64,000 nucleotides of DNA from SZUA-229 sp041589175 (GTDB lineage: Bacteria > Pseudomonadota > Gammaproteobacteria > SZUA-229): NCBI GenBank assembly GCA_041589175.1, contig JBFHWF010000003.1, forward strand, positions 1 to 64,000. The letters run 5' to 3'. The notes beneath the pieces are model-generated. The model did not search any database and was not told the DNA's origin. It worked only from the letters and a program-made list of their open reading frames with translations. Shown piece by piece: positions 8,223 through 16,932 of the stretch. Each line of letters starts with the position of its first letter. Within the stretch, counting starts at the first letter, position 1. The position numbers and the translations under genes were made by a program.

Positions 8223-8606
8223 GTGTCTTTAGAGCTATTGTCCATTGTTGAGCTTGGTGGCTATCCCAATTTTGCGCCCCTGTATCAGCGCAAAGGATTT
8301 GCGGTTGAGCAGGTTGATAGCATGCGCAAGGCAAGCAAACTGTTGAAAAAACTAAGTCCGAAGGTGGTTGTGGCGGAATTTAACTTTCAGTCGGATTTTC
8401 GAGATCGCACCAGTAGCCTGGAAACGTTGATGGCAACGGTACAGAGAATCCCTGACTGTCGTGTCATCGTGTTCTATGAAAAGGAACAGCAGCCACAGCT
8501 ACAGCGCCTGTTAGATGTATTCGAGGTATTTGCAACCGTGCCTTTCCCGATAGATGAAGATGTATTAGCTGGCCTGCTAGATCAGGTCGTGGAGCAGGCA
8601 GCATGA
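8223..8606 (+). CDS. conserved protein, possible receiver-like fold
   Basis: 127 residues from the GTG at 8223 (AGG about ten bases upstream); a TTG at 8199 in frame would fall at the predicted transcription start. The sequence alternates strands and helices (LLSIVELGGYPNFAPLYQRK, KVVVAEFNFQ, CRVIVFYEKEQ, VFATVPFPID), which reads like a CheY-type alpha/beta domain without the phosphorylation residues. I do not recognise the family. The stop overlaps the next gene by 4 bp, so the two proteins probably work together. Confidence 0.6.
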   Translation: MSLELLSIVELGGYPNFAPLYQRKGFAVEQVDSMRKASKLLKKLSPKVVVAEFNFQSDFRDRTSSLETLMATVQRIPDCRVIVFYEKEQQPQLQRLLDVFEVFATVPFPIDEDVLAGLLDQVVEQAA

Positions 8607-9289
8607 GCCTTGATGGATTATTCTCACCCCGCGCTGGAAGACGTGAGCGCATGTTGAAGCGCCAGTACCAGAATCCGCTCTTTGGCGATATGCAGATTGA
8701 GCCCTTCGATATCCAGGATGCAAGACGTCAGGATGCGGAAGATGTTGAAGCCTTTATTGGTGAGTTTCGTGGGCTGGTCGAACAGGTAACCCAGCTCAAA
8801 CCCAATGCGGATGTTGAAGATGTGCTGTCTCTTAAGGAGCAGCTGGATAAAGCTTACGAAACCAGTGCCGGGCTTGCCGGAGATCAGGACGAGCTGCGGC
8901 AGATGATCATACGTCTGCTAGGCCTGCTGATGCAGGGCATGTGGAAGGCCGTGGGCAATGATGCACAGGGTATTTCCAAGCTGGAGATGGAAGAGCAGGC
9001 CCGGCAGGCACACTTTAGCCTGCTGCAGAAACCTTTTATTGCTGACCTGTTGTCGCCGGAGAGCCTGATTGATGAAACTCGCCTGGTGCCCAGTCTGCTG
9101 AGTGAAGATGCGGAAAGCGTTGCGCTGGCAGTGCAGCTGTTCGAGCCCGAACAGCAACAGCTAATATACCAGCAGGGGCTGGAGCTGCTGGATTCACTGG
9201 ATGCGCAGCACCCGCGGGTCGCCGAAGCGCGTCAGCGACTGGATGAAATTGCCATGCTGATGGAGAGTGCGAACCGGCAGCCAGGCTGA
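8603..9289 (+). CDS. conserved protein of unknown function
   Basis: 228 residues, soluble, acidic and Gln-rich, predicted almost all helical. Notable stretches are LKRQYQNPLFGDMQIEPFDI near the N-terminus and KLEMEEQARQAHFSLLQKPF in the middle. There is no signal peptide and no catalytic motif that I recognise. The ATG overlaps the stop of the gene before it, so expression is coupled. It lies in a stretch (8223-11699) of small genes without assigned function. Confidence 0.6.
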   Translation: MSLDGLFSPRAGRRERMLKRQYQNPLFGDMQIEPFDIQDARRQDAEDVEAFIGEFRGLVEQVTQLKPNADVEDVLSLKEQLDKAYETSAGLAGDQDELRQMIIRLLGLLMQGMWKAVGNDAQGISKLEMEEQARQAHFSLLQKPFIADLLSPESLIDETRLVPSLLSEDAESVALAVQLFEPEQQQLIYQQGLELLDSLDAQHPRVAEARQRLDEIAMLMESANRQPG

Positions 9290-9381
9290 TATACCACTGT
9301 ATTTGTATGTTGAAGTGGGGTAGGAAAATCGTGTACAAAGCCCCACATTATCGAAAGTTTAAGATGATCGAGTAAAAGAAC

Positions 9382-10089
9382 ATGAGTAAAGACCCAGGAT
9401 TAAGACCCGAGCAGGGTGTGCTAGATACCTCGACCGATGAGGAGGCAAAGGCCTTTCTACAGGAGCAGCTGCGCAATTTGCAGTTCGACCTGTCCATGGT
9501 TGGTAAAGATGATGAGCCGGGTAAGGCTGCAAAGATTCGCCTTGATATGTCTAATGCCCTGTTGGGCCTGGAGCAGAATGAGTCTGCCTGGAATGAAGCG
9601 CGTCAGGCGTTTGATGATTTTATAGGCATCAGGGACTGGGCCAGCGCGATAGAAGCCTGTGACATTATGTACCAGACAGAACAGCCATCCTCTATTCTGG
9701 CGCTCGCGCATGGAGTCTGGCTATCAGTGACCTATCCGGTTGACCCGGAATACACCATCAATATGCTGAATTATGTGATTGATGAAACACCAAATGATTC
9801 GGATGGCGCAGCGGTGGCAGCGGCTACGGCGCACTACATTGTGGGTATTCGAGCCGATGACGAAAAGCATGACAGCCTGGCATTCCTTACGACGAATATG
9901 ATCACCAAGGTTGCCCAGCGCCATTCCGATGTGAAGAGCCAGGATACGCTTGATTTCTGGATGGAGAAAATGGAGCTGAATAACCCGGAAAAGTTCCTGC
10001 CCCGTATGAGTACGGTGGTGGATGCGATCGCCAATGGACGCTGGTGGATCGACCGTGATGCGCTGCGGGAGGAGCTGCCGACGCAGTAA
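9382..10089 (+). CDS. conserved helical protein of unknown function
   Basis: 235 residues, soluble, acidic. The middle reads like helical hairpin repeats (NALLGLEQNESAWNEARQAF, WASAIEACDIMYQTEQPSSI), similar to a TPR-like solenoid, but no repeat matches the consensus cleanly. The C-terminal half contains YIVGIRADDEKHDSLAFLTT and a Trp pair in NGRWWIDRD. The family is not one I can name. It starts 92 bp after the preceding gene and ends before a strong hairpin at 10101-10123. Confidence 0.6.
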   Translation: MSKDPGLRPEQGVLDTSTDEEAKAFLQEQLRNLQFDLSMVGKDDEPGKAAKIRLDMSNALLGLEQNESAWNEARQAFDDFIGIRDWASAIEACDIMYQTEQPSSILALAHGVWLSVTYPVDPEYTINMLNYVIDETPNDSDGAAVAAATAHYIVGIRADDEKHDSLAFLTTNMITKVAQRHSDVKSQDTLDFWMEKMELNNPEKFLPRMSTVVDAIANGRWWIDRDALREELPTQ

Positions 10090-10100
10090 GTTCAGGTGTT

Positions 10101-10123
10101 GCGCTCACCAGAGGGGTGAGCGC
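10101..10123. terminator. hairpin between convergent genes
   Basis: GCGCTCACC (10101-10109) pairs perfectly with GGTGAGCGC (10115-10123) around a five-base loop. It sits between the convergent genes ending at 10089 and 10132. The following AGGCTTTATT gives only a weak U-tract, so it may be a bidirectional terminator or a stabilising 3' hairpin. Confidence 0.55.
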
Positions 10124-10131
10124 AGGCTTTA

Positions 10132-10422
10132 TTACTTGTCGTCGTCGGATGACTTGAGGCCATGCAGTTTGACAACATTTGCCTTGGGCGTATCGCCTTT
10201 ATATACCGGGCGATGCAGGCTGGGCTTACCAAGGGCTTCGCAGATTTCCTTCTCTCGTGCAGAAATCAGGATAAAGCTCTGGCGAACGTCTTCCATGGTG
10301 CCTTCGCTCAGCGGGTGGCGCATGCCGGGATCAGGTGTTATTTCTCGAACGACGCTTGATAATACCTTGCGCAGGGTTACCAGGATATCGAGCTCTTTTT
10401 TCAGTTCTGTTTCCGAAGTCAT
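10132..10422 (-). CDS. small conserved helical protein
   Basis: 96 residues, soluble, with a helical N-terminal half (TELKKELDILVTLRKVLSSV) and the conserved-looking core EITPDPGMRHPLSEGTMEDV followed by RQSFILISAREKEICEALGK. It is convergent with the gene before it and divergent from the next pair. There are no recognisable catalytic residues. The small size and the clean start and stop between two intergenic signals support a real gene; the role is unknown. Confidence 0.55.
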   Translation of the reverse strand: MTSETELKKELDILVTLRKVLSSVVREITPDPGMRHPLSEGTMEDVRQSFILISAREKEICEALGKPSLHRPVYKGDTPKANVVKLHGLKSSDDDK

Positions 10423-10484
10423 GTGAAAACCAGTCTTTCATGTTGTCTACAAGGTCGCCAATTATACCTGTTTCTGTTGAATAA

Positions 10485-10513
10485 TTTACCGCAATATTCG
10501 TGTTTGATATAAT
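10485..10513 (+). promoter_or_regulatory. predicted sigma-70 promoter
   Basis: TTTACC at 10485-10490, a 17-bp spacer and a perfect TATAAT at 10508-10513, about 37 bp upstream of the gene at 10550. The -35 matches TTGACA at four of six positions. Confidence 0.55.
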
Positions 10514-10549
10514 ACCCGACCAATTTACTAAGTTTTTGTGAGTTAGAAC

Positions 10550-10789
10550 ATGCCTTACTACGTATTCAAAGTACAAACCGCCGAATTTGCCATGCTAAAG
10601 CAGCTGGAGTTGATGAAGGAGTTCGAGAAGTTCAAGGAGGCCAAGAACTTTGCACGTGACCAGCGGGCGGAAATGGCTGAAGGTGACAGTGCCGAAATCA
10701 AGGTGATCTTTGCCGATAATCAGCTGGCAGCTGAAGAGATGTTGATGGAAAAACGTGAAAAGCCGATTGTTATGGAGCACGAGAAGTAA
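10550..10789 (+). CDS. small conserved protein
   Basis: 79 residues, highly charged and mainly helical (MLKQLELMKEFEKFKEAKNF then ARDQRAEMAEGD), beginning with the strand MPYYVFKVQ and ending with a Met/Glu-rich helix. No known motif. A good promoter lies just upstream and the next gene starts 10 bp downstream, so they form a pair. Such a short fold looks like a ferredoxin-like or dodecin-size domain, but I have no positive match. Confidence 0.6.
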   Translation: MPYYVFKVQTAEFAMLKQLELMKEFEKFKEAKNFARDQRAEMAEGDSAEIKVIFADNQLAAEEMLMEKREKPIVMEHEK

Positions 10790-10798
10790 AATCGTTCC

Positions 10799-11254
10799 AT
10801 GGATGAAGATAGTTACAAACAGGCCTATGAGCGTATCAATACGGCGCCCTGTGTTTTTGAAAAAGGCATCCTTTCGCAGAAATGTCACTGTGCTTATCAG
10901 CAGGTCTTCAGGTTAGCAGACCGTCATGGGGTTGCTTGCCAGGATGCGCTGCGCCAGCAGCACTGTGCGGTGTTTCTTGATCACCTGCGTCAGCAGACTC
11001 GATTTATCTTCAAGATTGATATTGATGGACCATTGCCGCATAACAAGGAAATCAAAGTACAAAATGGCGGTATGCTGGGTATGCAAAAGTTAATGCTGGA
11101 GGATGCCAGTAGTGAAGAGGTGGAAGACATTGCCGCCCTCATTCAGCGAGCAATCCAGTTGTATGGTGATATCAGACAGGTTCCCTATAACCTGATCATG
11201 CCCAGTGTGACTCAGTACCAGACGCGTCCCAAGCGGGGGCGAAATCGTCGATAA
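10799..11254 (+). CDS. Cys-rich conserved protein
   Basis: 151 residues with five Cys in the N-terminal 60 residues: one in NTAPCVFEKG, a CHC in SQKCHCAYQQ, one in GVACQDALRQ and one in QQHCAVFLDH. Such spacing could bind a metal or an iron-sulfur cluster, but no standard cluster motif fits. A basic tail (RPKRGRNRR) ends the protein. It follows the 79-residue gene by 10 bp and is followed by a 7-bp-stem hairpin at 11253-11275 with no U-tract. Function unknown. Confidence 0.6.
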   Translation: MDEDSYKQAYERINTAPCVFEKGILSQKCHCAYQQVFRLADRHGVACQDALRQQHCAVFLDHLRQQTRFIFKIDIDGPLPHNKEIKVQNGGMLGMQKLMLEDASSEEVEDIAALIQRAIQLYGDIRQVPYNLIMPSVTQYQTRPKRGRNRR

Positions 11255-11302
11255 GACCTGAAAATTCAAGGTCTTCCATCCTCATTCGTATGAAATTTTT
11301 GT

Positions 11303-11337
11303 TATAGTTAAAGATCCGGCGTGAGCGCTCACACCGG
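11303..11337 (+). promoter_or_regulatory. -10 box followed by palindrome identical to symmetric lac operator core
   Basis: TATAGT at 11303-11308 is a likely -10. Eight bases further starts an inverted repeat at 11316-11337 with 11-bp arms and one mismatch pair; its centre GTGAGCGCTCAC (11321-11332) is a perfect 12-bp palindrome. That position, just after the transcription start, is a classical repressor site. The gene at 11343 starts directly after it. Confidence 0.5.
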
Positions 11338-11342
11338 GGATT

Positions 11343-11699
11343 ATGAGTCTAATTTCATTGCGAGAGAGTGTTATGCGTCGAGCAAAAACCGTAGAAGAAT
11401 ATGTCGCGCTCATCCAGGATGCGCTATACGAAGTTTCTGAAGTGAGAGCGGCCATTGAATTCGATGAGGAAGGTATGGGTGAGGCGCCAAAATACATCGA
11501 TGATATTGAGGATGTTCTCAACACAATCTATAACCAGATGAAAACCGGTGACTATTGCTGGAATACGGGTGACCTTCCCTACATCCCGATTATCCGGGAG
11601 CTGGATGATGGTGTGATACCTTTCCGTCCTTTGCTGATTCGCATAAACGACACCCATAAAAATGGTCTTGAGCCGGAAACACCGGAAGGGCAAGAGTAG
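11343..11699 (+). CDS. small conserved protein
   Basis: 118 residues from ATG 11343 (GGGG upstream), or 108 from ATG 11373 (GAGAGAG upstream); both starts have a plausible ribosome site. The protein is acidic and soluble. The N-terminal half is helical (VEEYVALIQDALYEVSEVRA), followed by a loop IEFDEEGMGEAPKYIDDIED and a C-terminal part with NTGDLPYIPIIRELDDGVIP. I do not recognise the family. It precedes a Nudix hydrolase gene by 3 bp and is probably co-transcribed with it. Confidence 0.6.
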   Translation: MSLISLRESVMRRAKTVEEYVALIQDALYEVSEVRAAIEFDEEGMGEAPKYIDDIEDVLNTIYNQMKTGDYCWNTGDLPYIPIIRELDDGVIPFRPLLIRINDTHKNGLEPETPEGQE

Positions 11700-11702
11700 C
11701 CT

Positions 11703-12269
11703 ATGGATCACCCAGACGAAAACCCCTGGAAAACACTCAGTACCAAACCGATATATAACAATGCCTGGATCAAGCTTGAAGAACACCAGGTTATTAATCC
11801 GGGTGGTAAACCCGGAATCTATGGCAAGGTGAGTTTTAAAAATGATGCAGTGGGTGTGATTCCCGTTGATGACGAGGGTAATACCTGGCTGGTCGGGCAG
11901 TTTCGCTATACGCTCAATGCGTGGTCGTGGGAGATTCCGATGGGAGGTTCGCCAAGGCATGAAGATCCATTAGCAACAGCGTATCGAGAGCTGGAAGAAG
12001 AAACCGGACTGAAAGCTGGCAGTATGCAGCAGCTACTCTATTTGCATACCAGCAACTCCATCACAGATGAGCAGGCGTTTCTGTATCTGGCAACACAGTT
12101 GAGTCCAGGGGTGCAGCAGCTTGAAGATAGTGAAAGTGATATTCAGCTTAGAAAGCTTCCCCTTGATGATGCAGTAATGATGGCGCAGAGCGGGGAAATC
12201 ACAGATGCACTGAGTGTGGCCGGTCTTTATCATCTGGCGCTGAACCGACAGCGTTATAACATAGCCTGA
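11703..12269 (+). CDS. Nudix hydrolase, ADP-ribose pyrophosphatase type
   Basis: 188 residues with an intact Nudix box at about residues 81-103 (GGSPRHEDPLATAY then RELEEETGL), matching G-x5-E-x7-REUxEExGU. N-terminal strands typical of the NudF/ADP-ribose branch precede it (WIKLEEHQVINPGG; VGVIPVDDEGNTWLVGQFRY). The enzyme would hydrolyse a nucleoside diphosphate linked to another group, most likely ADP-ribose or a sugar nucleotide. It starts 3 bp after the gene before it; a second, degraded Nudix protein follows. Confidence 0.85.
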   Translation: MDHPDENPWKTLSTKPIYNNAWIKLEEHQVINPGGKPGIYGKVSFKNDAVGVIPVDDEGNTWLVGQFRYTLNAWSWEIPMGGSPRHEDPLATAYRELEEETGLKAGSMQQLLYLHTSNSITDEQAFLYLATQLSPGVQQLEDSESDIQLRKLPLDDAVMMAQSGEITDALSVAGLYHLALNRQRYNIA

Positions 12270-12288
12270 CGTACACAGGGAGGCGATT

Positions 12289-12723
12289 ATGCCGCAGGGC
12301 TCAGAGAATGATCGTGTGCCTGTCGGTGTTGCTACCCTGGTATTTCATCAGGGAAACCTGTTGCTGGGTAAGCGCTATGAACAGAATCAGTTCGTGGGGT
12401 GGCAATGTCCAGGTGGATTCATGCAGCAAGGTGAGTCGCCAGAGCAGGCATGCCGTCGAACCTGTATGGACAGGGCGGGTATTCGTATCAGTCAGTTAAC
12501 GGCAGGCCCATTTAGTAATAATGTGTTTCACCAGGCTGCCACGGTGCCACATAGTGTGACACTATATTTTACAGCTATGTTTGATGAAGTTCTGGATACA
12601 ACACGTTTTACAGATTCACAGGTGGCCTGGCAGTGGTTTGAATTGCAGCATATACCCGGTGAACTTTTCCTGCCGCTACAACAGCTAGTGGAAAACACTA
12701 AACTGCAACGTCTGAAGCCCTGA
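12289..12723 (+). CDS. Nudix-fold protein with degenerate Nudix box
   Basis: 144 residues with a Nudix fold: LVFHQGNLLLGKRYEQNQF, then WQCPGGFMQQGESPEQACRR and TCMDRAGI. The G-x5-E part is kept, but the catalytic REUxEE core reads RTCMDR: the Glu after Arg is Thr, and the two metal-binding Glu are Asp and Arg. The protein may therefore lack hydrolase activity, or use an altered substrate or a regulatory role, as in Nudix-related transcription factors. No extra domain is attached. It follows the intact Nudix gene by 19 bp and is probably in the same transcript. Confidence 0.75.
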   Translation: MPQGSENDRVPVGVATLVFHQGNLLLGKRYEQNQFVGWQCPGGFMQQGESPEQACRRTCMDRAGIRISQLTAGPFSNNVFHQAATVPHSVTLYFTAMFDEVLDTTRFTDSQVAWQWFELQHIPGELFLPLQQLVENTKLQRLKP

Positions 12724-12810
12724 TATACTGCTTTCATGGATGAATTGAACTATAACTAGAACAGATAAAATAATTGGCGAGAAGCCCATAAAAAATGTTA
12801 CATCAGGAAT

Positions 12811-15687
12811 ATGAGCGAACAGAATAAGCAGACAACACAGGCGCTTTCGATGCAGGAACTCTGGGATTCTTCGATGCTGGATGCGGGTAGTGCCGCATGG
12901 CTGGAAGCGCTCTATGAAACCTATCTGCATAACCCCAACGATGTCGACAGTCACTGGCGAGAATATTTCGGTACCTTGCCGCGTATCAATGGTGTGCTGC
13001 GAGACACCGTTCATGCAGATGTGCGCGAGCAGTTTCGTCGATTAACGGAGCATCGGGGTGGTACGGTGTTGCCGCCCTCACAGTCTGCATCGGCAGCAAG
13101 TCTGGAGCATGAGCGCAAACAGGTGCGTGTATTACAGCTTATCAATGCTTACCGTTTCCGCGGGCACCAGAAAGCAGATATTGATCCACTTGGGAGAACA
13201 CACACGCAGCCGGTAGAGGATTTGTCACTGGCGAGTCATGAGCTGGGCGAGAATGATCTGCAAACGGTATTCAGTACAGGTTCTCTGTACGGTCCAGAGG
13301 AAACCACGCTAGAAGAAATACTTGAGATTGTTTCAGATAGTTACTGTGGATCAATCGGATCAGAGTACATGCATATGACCGAAACCGGAGAGAAGCGCTG
13401 GATCCAGCAGCGCATCGAAACGGTCAGAGGCAAAGCAGATATGGATGTGCTTGCACGTACACAATTGCTACAGCGGCTCACAGCAGCAGAAGGGCTTGAA
13501 AAATATCTGCATACAAAATACGTCGGACAGAAACGTTTTTCCCTGGAAGGTGGCGAAACGTTAATACCACTGATTCATGAGGTGATACAGCGTTCGGTCA
13601 GTCATGGTGTTAAGGAAATTGTGATTGGTATGGCGCACCGTGGCCGTCTGAATGTGCTGGTTAATGTCATGGGTAAAAAACCGGCGGAACTGTTTAGTGA
13701 ATTTGAGGGTACCAAGTCACATGGCGAGTACATGGGTGATGTGAAATACCATATGGGTTTTTCATCCGATATGCGAACACCTAAAGGTGATGTTCACCTT
13801 GCACTTGCATTCAATCCTTCGCATCTGGAGATAGTTGCACCTGTTGTTGAAGGCTCGGTGCGTGCAAGGCAGGAGCGTAGAGACGATGCTGAAGGTCGTG
13901 AAGTTGTACCTATACAGATACACGGCGATGCAGCATTTGCTGGACAGGGTGTCGTTATGGAAACCCTGCAGATGTCACAGTCCAGAGGTTACTCAACCAA
14001 GGGTAGTATACATATTGTGGTGAATAACCAGATTGGCTTCACCACCAGTAACATACAGGACAGTCGTTCAACACATTACTGCACTGATGTAGCAAAGATG
14101 GTTGATGCGCCCATTTTTCATGTCAATGGTGATGACCCTGAAGCGGTCATGCTGGTTGCGCAGATTGCGCTCGACTATCGAATGGCGTTCAAGAAGGATG
14201 TTGTTATCGATATGATCTGTTACCGGCGGCATGGCCATAATGAGGCAGATGAGCCTTCAGCCACGCAGCCGATGATGTATCAGAAAATTCAGCAACTAAA
14301 AACCACACGTGCACTCTATGCTGACAGGCTGGTTAAGGAAAAGATCGTTGCTGCAGAATTACCCGATGCCATGCTGGAGGATTACCGGAATGAACTGGAT
14401 GCAGGGCATTGCGTGGTGCCAGAGATTTCTACCAGTGCAGATCCATCACTGCATGCATTTCACATTAACTGGCATCCGTATATGAGCGATGTGAGTGAGC
14501 CGCTTGTTGAAACTGCAATTAATATGGAAACGGTGCGTCTGTTATGTGAACAACTGGAACAACGGCCAAGGGGGCTTGAGCTTCATCCTCGGGTTGAAAA
14601 AATTATGCAGGACCGCCATAAAATGGCTGCCGGTGCCATGCTGTGTGACTGGGGTTTCGCAGAAACTCTGGCGTATGCCAGCCTGGTGACCGAGGGTTAT
14701 GCGGTGCGCCTCTCGGGGCAGGATTCCGGCAGAGGAACATTTTTCCATCGACATGCCGTATTGCATAATCAGCAGGATGGCACATCATATATTCCGCTGC
14801 GAAATTTATCTGAAGCGCAAAGCAATTTTCTGGTGATTGATTCACTACTCTCTGAAGCTGCTGTGCTTGCTTTTGAATATGGCTATGCCACGGCAGAGCC
14901 AGAAACACTGGTTTTATGGGAAGCACAGTTTGGTGATTTCGCTAACAATGCCCAGGTAGTGATCGACCAGTTTATTGTTGCGGGTGAACAGAAATGGGGG
15001 CGTTTGTGTGGACTGGTCATGTTGCTTCCCCATGGATTCGAAGGGCAGGGTGCTGAGCACTCATCGGCACGACTGGAGCGATACCTGCAATTGTGCGCAC
15101 AAAACAACATACAGGTGTGTGTGCCCAGTACGCCTGCTCAGATGTTTCATCTGCTAAGACGTCAGATGATACGAAAATATCGCAAGCCATTAATAATAAT
15201 GACGCCAAAGAGCCTGCTGAGACATAAGCTGGCCGTGAATAGTCTTGACGATATCTGTCAGGAAAACTTTTTCACGGTTATTGATGAAACGGATGATGTG
15301 TCGGCGAAGAAGATTACACGCGTTATTATGTGTAGTGGCAAGGTGTATTATGATCTGCTGATTCAGCGAAGAGAAGCTGCGCTGGAACATGTGGCGATTA
15401 TACGAATAGAAGAACTGTACCCATTTCCAGCTGATGCATTGAATAGTGTATTACAGAAATATAGCAAGGCAGAAGAATTGATCTGGTGCCAGGAAGAACC
15501 TAAAAACCAGGGTGCATGGGATTACTTTGAACCGCGTTTTGCAGCCAAGCTGGATCACCCCTGCATGGTTGAGTATGTTGGGCGCGAACCATCAGCAGCA
15601 CCCGCTGTAGGCTCTGCTAAAGTGCATGCGCAGCAGCAGAAACGACTGGTTAAACAGGCCCTGTTTGGCAAATCAGATAAAAAATAA
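12811..15687 (+). CDS. sucA: 2-oxoglutarate dehydrogenase E1 component
   Basis: 958 residues, the normal E1 length. It decarboxylates 2-oxoglutarate with thiamine diphosphate and transfers the succinyl group to the lipoyl arm of E2 in the TCA cycle. Visible hallmarks: an N-terminal E2-binding segment (LWDSSMLDAGSAAWLEALYE), a TPP region with IQIHGDAAFAGQGVVMETLQ, NNQIGFTT, and the C-terminal transketolase-like domain (GQGAEHSSARLERYLQLCAQ). AGGA two to four bases upstream of the ATG is a closely spaced ribosome site. It is the first gene of sucA-sucB-lpd-sucC-sucD, with no sdh genes in front. Confidence 0.97.
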   Translation: MSEQNKQTTQALSMQELWDSSMLDAGSAAWLEALYETYLHNPNDVDSHWREYFGTLPRINGVLRDTVHADVREQFRRLTEHRGGTVLPPSQSASAASLEHERKQVRVLQLINAYRFRGHQKADIDPLGRTHTQPVEDLSLASHELGENDLQTVFSTGSLYGPEETTLEEILEIVSDSYCGSIGSEYMHMTETGEKRWIQQRIETVRGKADMDVLARTQLLQRLTAAEGLEKYLHTKYVGQKRFSLEGGETLIPLIHEVIQRSVSHGVKEIVIGMAHRGRLNVLVNVMGKKPAELFSEFEGTKSHGEYMGDVKYHMGFSSDMRTPKGDVHLALAFNPSHLEIVAPVVEGSVRARQERRDDAEGREVVPIQIHGDAAFAGQGVVMETLQMSQSRGYSTKGSIHIVVNNQIGFTTSNIQDSRSTHYCTDVAKMVDAPIFHVNGDDPEAVMLVAQIALDYRMAFKKDVVIDMICYRRHGHNEADEPSATQPMMYQKIQQLKTTRALYADRLVKEKIVAAELPDAMLEDYRNELDAGHCVVPEISTSADPSLHAFHINWHPYMSDVSEPLVETAINMETVRLLCEQLEQRPRGLELHPRVEKIMQDRHKMAAGAMLCDWGFAETLAYASLVTEGYAVRLSGQDSGRGTFFHRHAVLHNQQDGTSYIPLRNLSEAQSNFLVIDSLLSEAAVLAFEYGYATAEPETLVLWEAQFGDFANNAQVVIDQFIVAGEQKWGRLCGLVMLLPHGFEGQGAEHSSARLERYLQLCAQNNIQVCVPSTPAQMFHLLRRQMIRKYRKPLIIMTPKSLLRHKLAVNSLDDICQENFFTVIDETDDVSAKKITRVIMCSGKVYYDLLIQRREAALEHVAIIRIEELYPFPADALNSVLQKYSKAEELIWCQEEPKNQGAWDYFEPRFAAKLDHPCMVEYVGREPSAAPAVGSAKVHAQQQKRLVKQALFGKSDKK

Positions 15688-15706
15688 AGACAGGTAGGAC
15701 AATCGC

Positions 15707-16930
15707 ATGACTATAGAAGTGAAAGTACCCGGATTACCTGAATCGGTTTCCGATGCAACTATTGTTGCCTGGCGAAAGAAAGCAGGTGATCAGGTTAAAC
15801 GGGATGAGCCTCTGGTCGACCTTGAAACCGATAAGGTTGTGCTGGAGGTGCCGTCACCTGCAGATGGTGTTGTGCAGACTATCCACCAGCAGGAAGGTGC
15901 AGTGGTGACTGCGGAGCAATTGCTGGCTGAGCTGTCTGAAGTTGATGCGTCATTACAGGCATCCGCCCAGTCGGCTGAAGTTGCATCGTCATCCGCAGAA
16001 GCGTTTATTACACCCTCAGCAAAGAAAATGATTGAGGACAATGGCCTGGATGCTTCAGATATTAGCGGTTCGGGAAAAGATGGACGTGTGCTTAAAGAGG
16101 ATGTCATTGCACACATGCAATCGACTTCTTCCACACCTGATGCGGCCAAAGAAGAAAAGATTATGAAGCCAGAAGCGCCCTCAGCTGATTCAACGACTTC
16201 TTCGAATGTCAGTCTTGATACATCACTTGAGCGTGTCGAAAAGCGTGTGCCGATGACTCGTCTCAGGGCGCGTATTGCAGAACGTCTGATGAGTGCGCAG
16301 CATAACGCAGCAATTCTGACGACATTCAATGAAGTTAATATGCAGCCGGTTATGGATTTACGTAGTCGATACCAGGAACAGTTTGTCAAAAAATACGATA
16401 TCAAACTTGGTTTTATGTCGTTTTTTATCAAGGCAAGTATCGAGGCGCTCAAGCGATACCCTGCCGTTAATGCATCAATAGATGGTAATGATATTGTATA
16501 TCATGGCTTCTTCGATATCGGTGTCGCGGTAGCATCGCCAAGAGGGCTTGTCGTGCCCGTTGTAAGGGATGCCGATCAGATGACCCTGGCTGATATCGAG
16601 CGTACGATAGCCGACTTTTCTGTGCGTTCCCGTAATAATCAGTTATCGCTGGATGAAATGACGGGTGGAACATTTTCGATCACCAATGGTGGTGTATTCG
16701 GTTCGATGATGTCGACACCGATTATTAATCCGCCGCAGAGCGGCATACTGGGAATGCATAAGATTCAGCAGCGCCCAGTGGTTGAGAATGGCGAAATCGT
16801 CGCGCGCCCCATGATGTATCTTGCCCTGTCCTACGATCATCGCATTATCGATGGTGCTGAAGCGGTACAGTTTCTGGTGACGATAAAAGACGTGCTTGAA
16901 GACCCTGCGCGTGTACTGGTTGGGGTGTGA
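15707..16930 (+). CDS. sucB: 2-oxoglutarate dehydrogenase E2 (dihydrolipoyl succinyltransferase)
   Basis: 407 residues in the E2 order: an N-terminal lipoyl domain (about 1-77, lipoylated Lys in LETDKVVLEVPSPADG), an Ala/Ser/Thr linker, a peripheral E1/E3-binding domain (about 102-140, PSAKKMIEDNGLDASDISGS) and the catalytic domain with the active-site LSYDHRIIDGAEAV near the end. It accepts succinyl from E1 and forms succinyl-CoA; its core is a 24-mer in this family. It starts 19 bp after sucA and its stop overlaps a GTG just before lpd. Confidence 0.97.
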   Translation: MTIEVKVPGLPESVSDATIVAWRKKAGDQVKRDEPLVDLETDKVVLEVPSPADGVVQTIHQQEGAVVTAEQLLAELSEVDASLQASAQSAEVASSSAEAFITPSAKKMIEDNGLDASDISGSGKDGRVLKEDVIAHMQSTSSTPDAAKEEKIMKPEAPSADSTTSSNVSLDTSLERVEKRVPMTRLRARIAERLMSAQHNAAILTTFNEVNMQPVMDLRSRYQEQFVKKYDIKLGFMSFFIKASIEALKRYPAVNASIDGNDIVYHGFFDIGVAVASPRGLVVPVVRDADQMTLADIERTIADFSVRSRNNQLSLDEMTGGTFSITNGGVFGSMMSTPIINPPQSGILGMHKIQQRPVVENGEIVARPMMYLALSYDHRIIDGAEAVQFLVTIKDVLEDPARVLVGV

Positions 16931-16932
16931 TT

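Noticed and set aside
12795..12827. A short frame of about ten codons before sucA
   Set aside because: It lies in the leader, overlaps the sucA start and has no ribosome site; probably chance.
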